Assembly: GCA_031292735.1 (NCBI GenBank) | Contig: JARLGP010000120.1 | Coordinates: 1-50,924, forward strand | Direction: 5' to 3' | Length of the DNA stretch: 50,924 nucleotides | Source of the DNA: Holophaga sp. | Lineage (GTDB): Bacteria > Acidobacteriota > Holophagae > Holophagales > Holophagaceae | In this document: positions 27,408 through 36,200 of the stretch, in pieces | Layout: each line of letters opens with the position of its first letter | Position numbering within the stretch: the stretch's first letter is position 1 | Position numbers and translations under genes: made by a program | The notes under the pieces: generated by a model | The model's input: only the letters and a program-made list of their open reading frames with translations | Told to the model about the DNA's origin: nothing | Databases searched by the model: none

Positions 27408-28487
27408 ATGCTCAACCCGCCCACCCCCGAACCCATCGACTTCGCCACCCTGGAACTGCTCCCGCTGGGGGTGATCGTGGTCAACGACCAGGGCGATATC
27501 CTGTTCTACAACCAGCGGGAGGAGCAGATCTCCGGGTTCCTGCGGGACCAGGTGGTGGGCCGGAACTTCTTCCTGGACGTGGCCCCGTGCACCGCGGTGC
27601 AGGCCTTCCACGGGTGGTTCCAGGAACTCATGAAGCGGGGCACCGAGAGCGTGGAATTCGATTTCACCTTCCCCTTCACCCTGGGGCCCCGGCAGGTGCG
27701 GATCAACCTGCATCCCTTCCACAAGGGCCATGAAAGCCTATGCATCATCTTCGTCGCCGACATCACCGAGCGGGAGCGCCTGCGCGAGAGCATCATGCAG
27801 ACCCAGCGGTTCAGCGAGCTCGGGGAAGTGGCCGCCAAGGTGGCCCACAACTTCAACAACCTGCTCGCGGTGGTCCAGGTGAGCTCCGAGATCGCCATGG
27901 CCGCGGGCTCGCCGGAGGTCCGCAGGCAGATGGAGCGGGTGCTGGACGCGGTGCGGGACGGGGCCGCCCTGGTGGGCCGGTTCCGCGGCATCGCCCAGTC
28001 CGGGCTGGCCCGGGCCCAGGACAAGGTGGACGTGAACCGTTCGGTGGCCAAGGCCGTGGACTACGCCCGGCAGATCGCCGAGGCGGCGGCCAAGGAGGAC
28101 GGCCGGCGGGTGGGGCTGCGCCTCAACCTCGCCCCGGGCGCGCTGATGGTGGTCGGGGACGGGCCGGAACTGGGGGATGCCCTGTTGAACCTCCTGCGCA
28201 ACGCCATCGAGGCCATCTCCGCCCAGGGCACCGTCCGCGTGCTCACCTCCTGTGTGGACGGCGTGGTGGTCGTGGACATCCTCGACGACGGCTGCGGGAT
28301 GACCCCGGAGGTCCAGCGGCGGATCTTCACCCCCATGTTCACCACCAAGGGCGACCGGGGGACCGGCCTCGGGCTGGCCAGTGCCCGGACCTCCATCCGC
28401 CACCAGGGCGGCGCCATCGAGGTGAACTCCGCTCCGGGCCGGGGCAGCCACTTCCGCATCACCCTGCCGGAGGCGCCTCCCGATTGA
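27408..28487 (+). CDS. Histidine kinase with a PYP-type PAS photosensor-like domain
   Basis: 359 residues, no membrane segment, so cytosolic. The N-terminal domain (about 11-125) aligns without gaps to photoactive yellow protein through the chromophore site: Tyr34 (PYP Tyr42), Glu38 (Glu46), Ser42 (Thr50), and Cys61 (Cys69) in NFFLDVAPCT, against NFFKDVAPCT in PYP; Arg52 is Phe44. FDFTFPFTLGPRQVRINL follows where PYP has FEYTFDYQMTPTKVKVHM. The kinase core follows: H-box EVAAKVAHNFNNLLA, N-box NLLRNAIEA, G-boxes DDGCGM and GTGLGLA. ATG 27408 has AAGGTG 5 bases before it. No response regulator or chromophore gene is adjacent. Light sensing is inference; similar PAS domains may bind nothing. 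Confidence 0.85.
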   Translation: MLNPPTPEPIDFATLELLPLGVIVVNDQGDILFYNQREEQISGFLRDQVVGRNFFLDVAPCTAVQAFHGWFQELMKRGTESVEFDFTFPFTLGPRQVRINLHPFHKGHESLCIIFVADITERERLRESIMQTQRFSELGEVAAKVAHNFNNLLAVVQVSSEIAMAAGSPEVRRQMERVLDAVRDGAALVGRFRGIAQSGLARAQDKVDVNRSVAKAVDYARQIAEAAAKEDGRRVGLRLNLAPGALMVVGDGPELGDALLNLLRNAIEAISAQGTVRVLTSCVDGVVVVDILDDGCGMTPEVQRRIFTPMFTTKGDRGTGLGLASARTSIRHQGGAIEVNSAPGRGSHFRITLPEAPPD

Positions 28488-28574
28488 GCGCCGGCCACCG
28501 GAAATGCGAATCCTGCCCACCGGGCCTGTCCGCAAACCGGCGGCTCGATCTAAACTGGTTCGCAGGGGGTCATC

Positions 28575-28910
28575 ATGGACAGCAGCCTGCCCGAATCGGA
28601 CTGGAAGATCGTTCGCAGACTCCATGACCAGGCGCTGGAACGGTTCTGCCAGAAGGTTCTTTCCGACATCGAACGGATCAACGCGGTCCTCACCCAGAAG
28701 GCCCACACCCGATACCTTGAAATCTTCAAGCTGGTCGAAGAGCAGGACAAGGAGATCGAATGGATCTTCAACGACCTGCGCCGCTCCAACGCCATGGAGC
28801 ACCTCTGCGCCATGTATTCCCGCAAGCTCCTGCCGGAAGAGGATTTCGCCCTGCTGTCCCAGGAAACCCAGGACCAGGTCAGGGGCTTCCTGGCCGATCC
28901 CCTTTGCTGA
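28575..28910 (+). CDS. Small hypothetical protein
   Basis: 111 residues, not recognised. Predominantly helical and charged, with a central likely coiled-coil segment (ERINAVLTQKAHTRYLEIFK, then LVEEQDKEIEWIFNDLRRSN). No signal peptide or membrane segment. GGGGG lies 7 bases before ATG 28575. It ends 19 bases before the ParB-like small gene and probably forms an operon with it. A protein-interaction role is possible but unsupported. Confidence 0.65.
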   Translation: MDSSLPESDWKIVRRLHDQALERFCQKVLSDIERINAVLTQKAHTRYLEIFKLVEEQDKEIEWIFNDLRRSNAMEHLCAMYSRKLLPEEDFALLSQETQDQVRGFLADPLC

Positions 28911-28929
28911 CCCCCCGGAGCGCATGACC

Positions 28930-29337
28930 ATGGCCAAGGAACCGGAACCCGAGAACCAAGCCAAGGATCCCAAATCGAAGGCGATCCATTGGCTGGCCGA
29001 GGTGGCCGAGCACGACTACCCCGCGGCGCAGTCCTACCTGGGCCTCCTGTTCAGCCCCGACCAGGTGGACCGGCAGATCGCCGCCTTCCTCGCCGCGCCG
29101 GTGGTGCGGGTCAAGGCCAAGGACATCTTCCGGGCTTCCCAGCTCTCGCTGCTGGGGGTGAGCAATTCCCACGTGGAGAAGGACCAGAAGCGGATCCGGC
29201 AGGGGGAAAGCCTTTCGCCGCTCCTGCTGCTGAGGGACGAGGCCCACGGCAAGGTGGTGATCGCGGACGGCTACCACCGCCTGTGCTCGGTGTACCTGGT
29301 CGACGAGGATGCCTGGATTCCCTGCAAGATCGTCTGA
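28930..29337 (+). CDS. Small ParB-nuclease-like domain protein
   Basis: 135 residues. After a charged N-terminus, the C-terminal half (VRVKAKDIFRASQLSLLG, then SLSPLLLL, then KVVIADGYHRLCSVYLV) resembles the ParB/sulfiredoxin-like fold, where the ADGYHR segment corresponds to the usual xGxHR phosphate-binding motif. The N-terminal half (HWLAEVAEHDYPAAQSYLGL) is common in small uncharacterised ParB-like proteins. ATG 28930 has GGAG 9 bases upstream; ATG 28924 is too close. It is not a chromosome-partitioning ParB: there is no HTH or dimer domain. Activity is unknown. Confidence 0.6.
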   Translation: MAKEPEPENQAKDPKSKAIHWLAEVAEHDYPAAQSYLGLLFSPDQVDRQIAAFLAAPVVRVKAKDIFRASQLSLLGVSNSHVEKDQKRIRQGESLSPLLLLRDEAHGKVVIADGYHRLCSVYLVDEDAWIPCKIV

Positions 29338-29347
29338 AAAACCGGGT

Positions 29348-29376
29348 TTGACATTTCCGGGCGGGCCCGTCACATT
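29348..29376 (+). promoter_or_regulatory. Candidate promoter of the alpha/beta hydrolase gene
   Basis: A perfect -35 TTGACA (29348-29353), a 17-base spacer and CACATT (29371-29376); CATTAA with a 19-base spacer is an alternative -10. The AGGAGG SD follows. Confidence 0.4.
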
Positions 29377-29402
29377 AACCCTCATTCCAAAAAGGAGGGC
29401 CG

Positions 29403-30449
29403 ATGAGCCAGGCATTTCGCATGGGTTCTGCCGCGCTGCTGCTTTTCCTGGGGGTGTCCCTGGCCGCCGCCGGCGGCCCGCCGTTGAAGACCGAGGAGTT
29501 CATGGTGCCGTCGGGGGATCCGGGCATCAGCCTCTACGTGCGGAACAAGCGCCCCGAAGCCCTCGCCCGGGTCCCCGGCGAGCGCATCGTGCTGTTCGTG
29601 CACGGGGCCACCTACCCGGCCTCCACCTCCTTCGACCTGCCGCTGGGCGGGATGTCGTGGATGGACTTCATCGCCCGGCACGGCTATGACGTCTACCTCA
29701 TGGACCTGCGCGGCTACGGCCGCTCCACCCGGCCCCCGGAAATGGACCGGCCCCCGGCCGAGAACCCGCCCCTGGAGCGCACCGTAACCGCGGTCAAGGA
29801 CGTGGGCGCGGTGGTGGACTTCATCCGCCAGCGCCGCGGGGTGGCCAGGATCGACCTGATCGGCTGGTCCTGGGGCACCAGCATCATGGGCAGCTACACC
29901 TCCCGGAACAACGACAAGGTGAACCGGCTGGTGCTCTACGCGCCGCAATGGATCCGCACCACCGCGGCCCTTTCCGATCCGGGCGGCGCGCTGGGCGCGT
30001 ACCGCACCGTGTCCCGGGACTCCGCCAGGGCCCGCTGGGTATCGGGCGCCCCCGAGGCCAAGCGGGCGGACCTGATCCCCCCGGGCTGGTTCGAGCTGTG
30101 GGCCGACGCCACCTTCGCCACCGATCCCGTGGGGGCCCGGCAGACGCCGCCGGTGCTGCGGGCGCCCAACGGGGTGTCCCAGGACGGCCGGGATTTCTGG
30201 GCCTCCGGCAAGGCGCTGTATGACCCGTCGGCCATCCGGGTGCCCACCTTCCTGGCCCACGCGGAGTGGGACGCCGACACCCCCAGCTACATGCTGCACA
30301 CCATCTTCACCAAGCTCACCGGCGCGCCGTACAAGCGGTTCGTGGAGATCGGCGAGGGCACCCACACCATCATCATGGAAAAGAACCGGATGCAACTGTT
30401 CCAGGAGGTGCAGCAGTTCCTGGACGAACAGTTCCAGGCCAACCCGTAG
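29403..30449 (+). CDS. Exported alpha/beta hydrolase
   Basis: 348 residues. Hydrophobic leader (FRMGSAALLLFLGVSLAAAG), then an alpha/beta-hydrolase fold: oxyanion region VLFVHGATYPAS, nucleophile elbow GWSWGTS (Ser about 159), acid in AHAEWDADTP, and histidine in EGTHTIIM. The family includes esterases, haloalkane dehalogenases and proline iminopeptidases; the specificity is not readable. ATG 29403 has AGGAGG 5 bases upstream. It is convergent with the glycosyltransferase gene, leaving only 4 bases between stops. Confidence 0.87.
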   Translation: MSQAFRMGSAALLLFLGVSLAAAGGPPLKTEEFMVPSGDPGISLYVRNKRPEALARVPGERIVLFVHGATYPASTSFDLPLGGMSWMDFIARHGYDVYLMDLRGYGRSTRPPEMDRPPAENPPLERTVTAVKDVGAVVDFIRQRRGVARIDLIGWSWGTSIMGSYTSRNNDKVNRLVLYAPQWIRTTAALSDPGGALGAYRTVSRDSARARWVSGAPEAKRADLIPPGWFELWADATFATDPVGARQTPPVLRAPNGVSQDGRDFWASGKALYDPSAIRVPTFLAHAEWDADTPSYMLHTIFTKLTGAPYKRFVEIGEGTHTIIMEKNRMQLFQEVQQFLDEQFQANP

Positions 30450-30453
30450 CGGC

Positions 30454-31446
30454 TCAAACCGCCAGGTTGGCCAGGAACTGCTCGGCGCAGGAGCGCCAGG
30501 TGCGGGCCATGGCCGCCACCCGGCAGGCCTGGGGGGACAGGGCCAGGGCGGCCCTGGCCGCCCGCCCCAGGTCCTCGTCCAGGATGCCGGTCTCGCCCTG
30601 CACCAGCACGTCCCGGGGGCCGGCCACCGGAAAGGCCGCCACCGGGATCCCGCAGGCCATGGCCTCCAGGATGACCAGGCCGAAGGTGTCGGTGCGGGAA
30701 GGGAACACGAACACATCCGCGGCCGCCACGTGGCGGGCCAGATCCTCGCCCACTTTCTCCCCCAGGAAGTGGGCGTCGGGATACCGGGCCCGGAGCCGCT
30801 CCAGGGCCGGACCGGCGCCGATGACCACCTTGCTGCCGGGCAGGTCCAGGTCCAGGAAGGCGTCCAGGTTCTTTTCCACCGCCACCCGGCCGAAATACAG
30901 GTGGATGGGCCGGGGGAAGTCCAGGGCGGTCTTGGCCTGGGGCCGGAACAGGTCGGTGTCCACCCCCCGGGACCAGAGGGCCAGGTGGCGGAAGCCCCGC
31001 TGCGCCAGCTCCTCCCTCAGCCCCTGGGTGGCCACCATGGTGCAGCGCCCGCCGTTGTGGAAGTGCCGGAACAGGGCGTAGCCCGGGCCCACCGGCAGCC
31101 CGGTCCTGGCCCGCACGTACTCCGGGAACCGGGTGTGGAAGGATGTGGTGAACCCCATGCCCCGGCGCCGGCACCAGGCCCGGGCGGCCCAGCCCAGCGG
31201 GCCCTCGGTGGCCACGTGGACCGCGTCCGCCGCCAGTTCCCGAAGCAGGGCGGGCAGGGCCCAGGGCGCGCTCCAGGCCAGCAGGATCTCCGGGTAGGTG
31301 GGGCAGGGAAGGGTCCGGAACAGGCCCGGGTGGACCACCTCCACCTGGTGCCCCAGCCGGACGAGTTCCGTCCGGGTGCGTTCCAGGCTGCGCACCACCC
31401 CGTTCACCTGGGGCTGCCAGGCGTCGGTGACCAGGGCGATCTTCAT
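30454..31446 (-). CDS. GT4-family glycosyltransferase
   Basis: 330 residues, GT-B fold. The N-terminus MKIALVTDAWQPQVNGVVRS is typical of MgtA/SqdX-like mannosyl- or sulfoquinovosyltransferases. The donor-binding half shows FGRVAVEKNLDAFLDL and the EX7E-type segment SRTDTFGLVILEAMACGIPV. It probably glycosylates a lipid or envelope polymer at the cytoplasmic membrane. Its ATG overlaps the stop of the LpxH-like gene (ATGA). The sequence is slightly short at the C-terminus compared with common 370-residue members. Confidence 0.88.
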   Translation of the reverse strand: MKIALVTDAWQPQVNGVVRSLERTRTELVRLGHQVEVVHPGLFRTLPCPTYPEILLAWSAPWALPALLRELAADAVHVATEGPLGWAARAWCRRRGMGFTTSFHTRFPEYVRARTGLPVGPGYALFRHFHNGGRCTMVATQGLREELAQRGFRHLALWSRGVDTDLFRPQAKTALDFPRPIHLYFGRVAVEKNLDAFLDLDLPGSKVVIGAGPALERLRARYPDAHFLGEKVGEDLARHVAAADVFVFPSRTDTFGLVILEAMACGIPVAAFPVAGPRDVLVQGETGILDEDLGRAARAALALSPQACRVAAMARTWRSCAEQFLANLAV

Positions 31447-32216
31447 GCGGCCTCCTCGGGCCGGGCCACGGGCCCCCGCAGCTCGGTCCAGCGGAGGATC
31501 TCCAGGCTCCCGTCGGCCTGTTCGGCGATGGCCGTGCAATGGTCCACCCAGTCGCCGGTGTTGCAATAAAGCATGCCGTCCATCTCGCGGATCTCGGCGA
31601 AGTGGATATGGCCGCACACCACCCCGTCCAGCCCCTGGCGGCGCGCCTCGTCCAGCAGGGCCAGCTCGTACCTGGGGACGAACGAAACCGCATGCTTGAC
31701 CTTCTGCTTGAGGAAGCCCGCCAGCGACCAGTAGGGAAAGCCCAGGCGCCGGCGCACCCGGTTGAAGCCGTTGTTCACGATGGAGGTCAGCTCGTAGGCC
31801 CAGGCGCCCAGCTTGGCCAGCCACTTGGAGGTGAGGATGAGCGCGTCGAACTGGTCGCCGTGCAGCACCAGCAGGCGCCGGCCGTCGGCGGTGGTGTGCT
31901 GCGCCCGGTCGCGGATGGTGATGCCGCCCAGCACCAGGCCCAGGTAGTCGCGGAACAGCTCGTCGTGGTTGCCGGGGATGTAGACGATGCGGCAGCCCTT
32001 GCGGGCCAGGCGGAGCAGCTTCTGCACCAGGTCGTTGTGGCTTTGCGGCCAGTGCCAGGCCCGCTTGAGCCGCCAGCCGTCCACGATGTCGCCCACCAGG
32101 TAGATGGTGTCGGCCGTGTGGTGCCTGAGGAAATCCACCAGCAGCTCGGCCTTGCAGCCCCGGGTGCCCAGGTGCACGTCGGAGATGAACAGGGTGCGGT
32201 GCCGGTGCGGTTCCAT
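31443..32216 (-). CDS. LpxH-like UDP-2,3-diacylglucosamine diphosphatase family phosphoesterase
   Basis: 257 residues. Metallophosphoesterase motifs in order: SDVHLG, GDIVDGWRLK, PGNHDE, LHGDQFD and GHIHFAEI. The product resembles the LpxH/YbbF group, which hydrolyses UDP-2,3-diacylglucosamine in lipid A synthesis on the membrane's cytosolic side. The larger family also contains members of unknown substrate, so the exact reaction is uncertain. ATG 32216 was preferred over an upstream start because the domain begins immediately. Coupled to the downstream glycosyltransferase, consistent with an envelope glycolipid role. Confidence 0.85.
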   Translation of the reverse strand: MEPHRHRTLFISDVHLGTRGCKAELLVDFLRHHTADTIYLVGDIVDGWRLKRAWHWPQSHNDLVQKLLRLARKGCRIVYIPGNHDELFRDYLGLVLGGITIRDRAQHTTADGRRLLVLHGDQFDALILTSKWLAKLGAWAYELTSIVNNGFNRVRRRLGFPYWSLAGFLKQKVKHAVSFVPRYELALLDEARRQGLDGVVCGHIHFAEIREMDGMLYCNTGDWVDHCTAIAEQADGSLEILRWTELRGPVARPEEAA

Positions 32217-32419
32217 GCCTTCGCCCTGGGCGCCCTTTGTCTCGGGTACGCCGCGGAGTCCTGGATTGAGATCGGAAACGGGGGGGACCATCGAGGTTCA
32301 GGTATAGTCCTGCCTTGCATCCCCCCGGTGAAATGAGGGTAACTACCGGGAGCCTTCCCTCGCCGAGGACCGGCGGGGCCGCGCTAAGATGGCCTCGCCG
32401 GTTCCGGCCCAGGAGGACC

Positions 32420-34312
32420 ATGACGCCCACCCTCTTCCTTCTGCTCAACGCCCCCGGAGGCGACGAGGCCTGGTTCGAAGGGATCCTGCGCTGGCTGGTG
32501 GACAGCTCGCCGCGCGGCGCGGATGCCCGGCGCACCCGGCGGCTGCTGGACCTGAACGGCGTGCTCCGGGAGCACCCCCGGGGACCGGAATGGCAGGCCC
32601 GGATCCGCCGGGTCTGGAGCCATACCAGCGCGGTGCGGCTGCTGGCGGACACCGGCCTGCCGGTGCACACCGCCTTCCTGCGGGAGGCGGCGCACCGGAC
32701 GGTGGAGCGCTTCGTGCCGCGCCTGGAACCCGAAGCCGACCTGTCCGCCCTGCTGGACCGGCTGGGCCTGGGGGAGGAGGACGCCGGCTGGATCCGGAAC
32801 CTGGCGCCCGCGGCGGCGGAGCCCTGGCGGGACCTGCTGGCGCTGCCCCCGGAGATGGTGTGGGACGCGGCCCAGCTGCTGGCCTACCGGGCCACGGCCC
32901 TGGGCCTGGCCCGGGACCTGCTCGGGCTGGCCCCCGACGAGCGGGAGCTGGACTCCCCCTTTGTCCAGCTGCCCGAAACCATGGCCGCCCTGCGCCGGGG
33001 CGAAGCCGCCCCCTGGCCGGAGCTCCTGGCCGACTGCCGGGCCCGGCTCAAGCATTCCCTGGACTACCTGGACCGGCACGGCGTCTCCAGCGAACTGGTC
33101 TACCGGCTGGACCTGCTGGCAACCCACCTGGGGCGCATGGAGGAGCTGGTGAACCTGGCCGCCGGGAGGGTGGACGGCAAGGCCTTCGCCGCCACCCTGG
33201 TGTGCCAGGCGGCCGAGCACCACAGCCTGGCCGGCCTGCTGCGCAGCACCAACCGCCGCCTGGCCCGCAAGGTGGTGGAATACACCGGGCAGACCGGGGA
33301 GCACTACATCGCCAACACCCGGGCCGAGTGGCGGGGCACCTTCTGGTCCGCCGCCTGGGGCGGCGTGCTCACCGCCTTCACCGCCGCCCTGAAGTACGGC
33401 ATCGCCGCGGCGACCATGGCGCCCATGATCGCCGGCCTCGCTTTCGCCGGCAACTACACCGCCAGCTTCGTGATCATGCAGTTCGCCGGCTTCACCCTGG
33501 CCTCCAAGCAGCCGGCCATGACCGCCGCCAGCCTGGCCGGGGCCCTGGAGGACCGGCTCCCGGGCCAGGCCATGGTGGACCTGGTGGCGGGCATCGCCCG
33601 GTCCCAGTTCATGGCCACCGTGGGCAACGTGGTGTGGACCATCCCCGCCGCGCTTCTGTTGAGCCTGGCCTGGGGCCGGCTCACCGGGCACCCGCTGCTG
33701 TCCGCCGCCAGTGCGGAGCACAGCCTGGAGGGGCTGCATCCCCTGCGCAGCTGGACCCTGCCGTTCGCCGCGCTCACCGGGGTGTTCCTGTGGATGTCTA
33801 GCCTGGCCGCCGGCTGGGCCGCCAACTGGAGCGCCTTCCGCCACCTGCCCCAGGCCCTGGCCGGGCACCGCCGGGTGATCTACTGGCTGGGGCCGGAACG
33901 GGCCGTCTGGCTGGGCCGCCTGGTGGAGCGGAACCTGGGCGGTGTCTGTGGCTACATCGCCCTGGGGTTCCTCCTGGGCTTCATGCCGGTGGTGTTCGCC
34001 TTCATGGGGCTGGCGGTGGAGGTGCGCCACGTGACCCTGTCCGCAGCCTCCCTGGCGCTGTGCGCCGCCCAGTCCTTCAGCTCCGGCGGTCCGGTGCCAT
34101 GGGTCGGCCTGGCCTGGGGCCTGGCGGGCATCGCCGGGATCGGGGTGCTCAATTTCAGCGTCTCGTTCATGCTGGCCCTGCGCACCGCCATCGACGCCCG
34201 GGGCCTGGACCGGAAGGGCAGGGAGGGCCTGCGCCGGCTGCTCTGGACCGCCTTCCGCAGGCACCCCTGGAAGTTCCTCGGACCGCCGGCCGATGCGGCG
34301 CCTCGTCCGTAG
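32420..34312 (+). CDS. PF10136-type membrane protein (annotated as site-specific recombinase family)
   Basis: 630 residues. A soluble helical N-terminal half (about 1-300) is followed by several membrane helices, for example GIAAATMAPMIAGLAFAGNY and FVIMQFAGFTLASKQPAMTA. It resembles the PF10136 family, named after Neisseria Gcr. The predicted membrane topology makes the recombinase name doubtful, and I see no tyrosine or serine recombinase catalytic motif. ATG 32420 has a perfect AGGAGG 4 bases upstream. Its 3' end overlaps the methyltransferase gene by 20 bases, implying coupled expression. Confidence 0.75.
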   Translation: MTPTLFLLLNAPGGDEAWFEGILRWLVDSSPRGADARRTRRLLDLNGVLREHPRGPEWQARIRRVWSHTSAVRLLADTGLPVHTAFLREAAHRTVERFVPRLEPEADLSALLDRLGLGEEDAGWIRNLAPAAAEPWRDLLALPPEMVWDAAQLLAYRATALGLARDLLGLAPDERELDSPFVQLPETMAALRRGEAAPWPELLADCRARLKHSLDYLDRHGVSSELVYRLDLLATHLGRMEELVNLAAGRVDGKAFAATLVCQAAEHHSLAGLLRSTNRRLARKVVEYTGQTGEHYIANTRAEWRGTFWSAAWGGVLTAFTAALKYGIAAATMAPMIAGLAFAGNYTASFVIMQFAGFTLASKQPAMTAASLAGALEDRLPGQAMVDLVAGIARSQFMATVGNVVWTIPAALLLSLAWGRLTGHPLLSAASAEHSLEGLHPLRSWTLPFAALTGVFLWMSSLAAGWAANWSAFRHLPQALAGHRRVIYWLGPERAVWLGRLVERNLGGVCGYIALGFLLGFMPVVFAFMGLAVEVRHVTLSAASLALCAAQSFSSGGPVPWVGLAWGLAGIAGIGVLNFSVSFMLALRTAIDARGLDRKGREGLRRLLWTAFRRHPWKFLGPPADAAPRP

Positions 34313-36200
34313 CCCCCGCCCCCGGCCGCGTCCGGGCGCCTACGAGACCCCCGGCGACGTGGCCGGCTACCTGGCCGAGAACACCCTCATCCCGGCCCTG
34401 CTGGAATCGACGCGGGACGGCTGCCCGGAGGCGCTGGACGCCCTGGCCCCCCTGCTGCGGCGGGATCCCGGCCGCTACCTGCGGGCCCAGCTCAGGCACG
34501 GCCTGGACCAGCCGCTGCCCGGGGGCGTGGATCCCCGGGCCCGGGCCGACCCGGCCCTGGGCCTGCCCCGGGAAACCTGGGCGGAGGCCGCGGCCCGGCG
34601 GCGCCGCTGCGCCAGACTGCTGGAGCGGCTGGGGGGCCCGGAGCCGGGGATCTGCGACCTGGTGTTGGCCAACCTGGACCTGGGCCGCCTGGCCCTGGAC
34701 CTGCTCGCCCAGTGGGGGCCGGGTCCGGCCCTGGCCTTCTGGCACGCCCTGGAACGGCTCACCGTGCTGGATCCCACCTGCGGCTCCGGGGCCTGCCTGG
34801 CGGCCGCCGCGAAGGTGCTGGAGCCGCTCCATGCCGCCTGCCTGGCCCGACTGGCGCTGCTGGCCGGCGGCTCCGGATTCCAGTCCGAGCTCCAGGCCGA
34901 GCTCCAGGCCGCGCTGCGGGCCGGGGCCGGCTTCAGCCCGCGCGACACCCTGCACGGGGTGGACATCCAGGAAGACGCGCTCGACCGCTGCCGCGCGCGC
35001 CTGGGTCCCCGGGTCCAACTGCGGGCGGGCGACGCCCTGCTCGGGCCGGTGGCGGGCCCGTTCCAGGCGGGCGCGCTGCCCTGGTCCAGCGCCTTTCCCC
35101 AGGTGATGGCGGCCGGCGGCTTCCAGGTGATCCTGGGCAATCCTCCCTATGCCCGCATCCCCAGGGAGGCCGACCGCCCGATGCTGCGGACCGCATACCG
35201 CAGCGCCGGGCCCCGGTGGAGCGCCCTTGAAAGCCTGGCCACCCTGGCGCTGGAGCGCTGCCTGCGCCTGCTGCGCCCGGGGACCGGCCGCCTGGGCCTG
35301 GTGCTGCCCCTGGCGGTGGCCTGTTCCACCGGGCCGGCCTTCGCCGCCCTGCGCCGGGTGATCCGCGCCGAACCGGGGCTATGGCTGTGGTCGCACTTCG
35401 ACCGCACTCCCAACGCCCTGTTCGGCCGGGCGGTGCGCACCCGCTGCAGCCTGGCCCTCTATGCCCGGTCCCCGGAGGTGCCCGGGCACCGCTCGGCCAC
35501 CACCGGGCTGCTGCGCTGGAACGCCCAGGCCCGGGGCCACCTGTTCGCCACCCTGCACTACGCCCGCCTGGAACTGGACATCTCGACGGGGATCCCCAAG
35601 GTGGCCGACCAGCTCCAGGCCGACGTGCTCCAGGCCCTGCTGGCGGCCGGCGCCCCCCTGGGCCGGGACCTGCAGCCGGGGCCCGGGCCGCCCGCCTCCG
35701 CCCTGTACGTGGGCGGCAGCGCCTACAACTGGTTCCCGGCCTGGCGCGAGCTGCCGGAAACCTTCGACCGGCGCGGCCGGGCGACCGTCCCGGCCCGGGT
35801 CGCCCGCTTCGCCTGCGCCAGCGAGGAGGCGGCGGACCTGGCCTTCGCCCTGCTCTGCAGTTCCCTGGGCTACTGGTGGTGGGCGGTGGCCGGGGACGGA
35901 TTCAATCTCAAGCAGTGGCTGGTGCTGCGCTTCCCGCTATCGCTGGCGATGATCCCCGGCCCGGCCCGGGCGGAGCTGGCCCGGCTGGGCCGGGACCTGC
36001 GCCAGGAACTGCGCAGGCACTACGTGACCAAGCGCAACCGGGGCCGGATCGGCAACTTCCTGCTGCCGGCCTGCCGGGAGCAGATCCTGGCGCTGGACCG
36101 CTGCCTGGGCGCCTCGGTTCCGGGCCTGTCGCCCGCCTTCATGGAGGACATCCGGGCCAGTAACGCCGCCTTTTCAGAGCAGGGCCGGGAACCCGTATAG
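34293..36200 (+). CDS. Orphan N6-adenine-type DNA methyltransferase
   Basis: 635 residues. SAM-binding motif I is LDPTCGSGACLAAAA (about 164-178) and catalytic motif IV is ILGNPPYARI (about 281-290), the NPPY form typical of adenine methyltransferases such as Eco57I/TaqI types. The C-terminal half (GIPKVADQLQADVL, VGGSAYNWFPAW, CSSLGYWWWAVAGDGFNLK) resembles the target-recognition part of type IIG or class-1 enzymes. No nuclease motif or restriction or specificity gene was found nearby, so it looks orphan. ATG 34293 is the only start before the domain and has a weak SD. Its last 27 bases overlap the convergent amidohydrolase gene. Confidence 0.85.
   Translation: MRRLVRSPRPRPRPGAYETPGDVAGYLAENTLIPALLESTRDGCPEALDALAPLLRRDPGRYLRAQLRHGLDQPLPGGVDPRARADPALGLPRETWAEAAARRRRCARLLERLGGPEPGICDLVLANLDLGRLALDLLAQWGPGPALAFWHALERLTVLDPTCGSGACLAAAAKVLEPLHAACLARLALLAGGSGFQSELQAELQAALRAGAGFSPRDTLHGVDIQEDALDRCRARLGPRVQLRAGDALLGPVAGPFQAGALPWSSAFPQVMAAGGFQVILGNPPYARIPREADRPMLRTAYRSAGPRWSALESLATLALERCLRLLRPGTGRLGLVLPLAVACSTGPAFAALRRVIRAEPGLWLWSHFDRTPNALFGRAVRTRCSLALYARSPEVPGHRSATTGLLRWNAQARGHLFATLHYARLELDISTGIPKVADQLQADVLQALLAAGAPLGRDLQPGPGPPASALYVGGSAYNWFPAWRELPETFDRRGRATVPARVARFACASEEAADLAFALLCSSLGYWWWAVAGDGFNLKQWLVLRFPLSLAMIPGPARAELARLGRDLRQELRRHYVTKRNRGRIGNFLLPACREQILALDRCLGASVPGLSPAFMEDIRASNAAFSEQGREPV

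Noticed and set aside
32420..34312. True site-specific recombinase
   Set aside because: The protein matches PF10136 by overall pattern, but has several membrane helices and no tyrosine or serine recombinase active-site motif.
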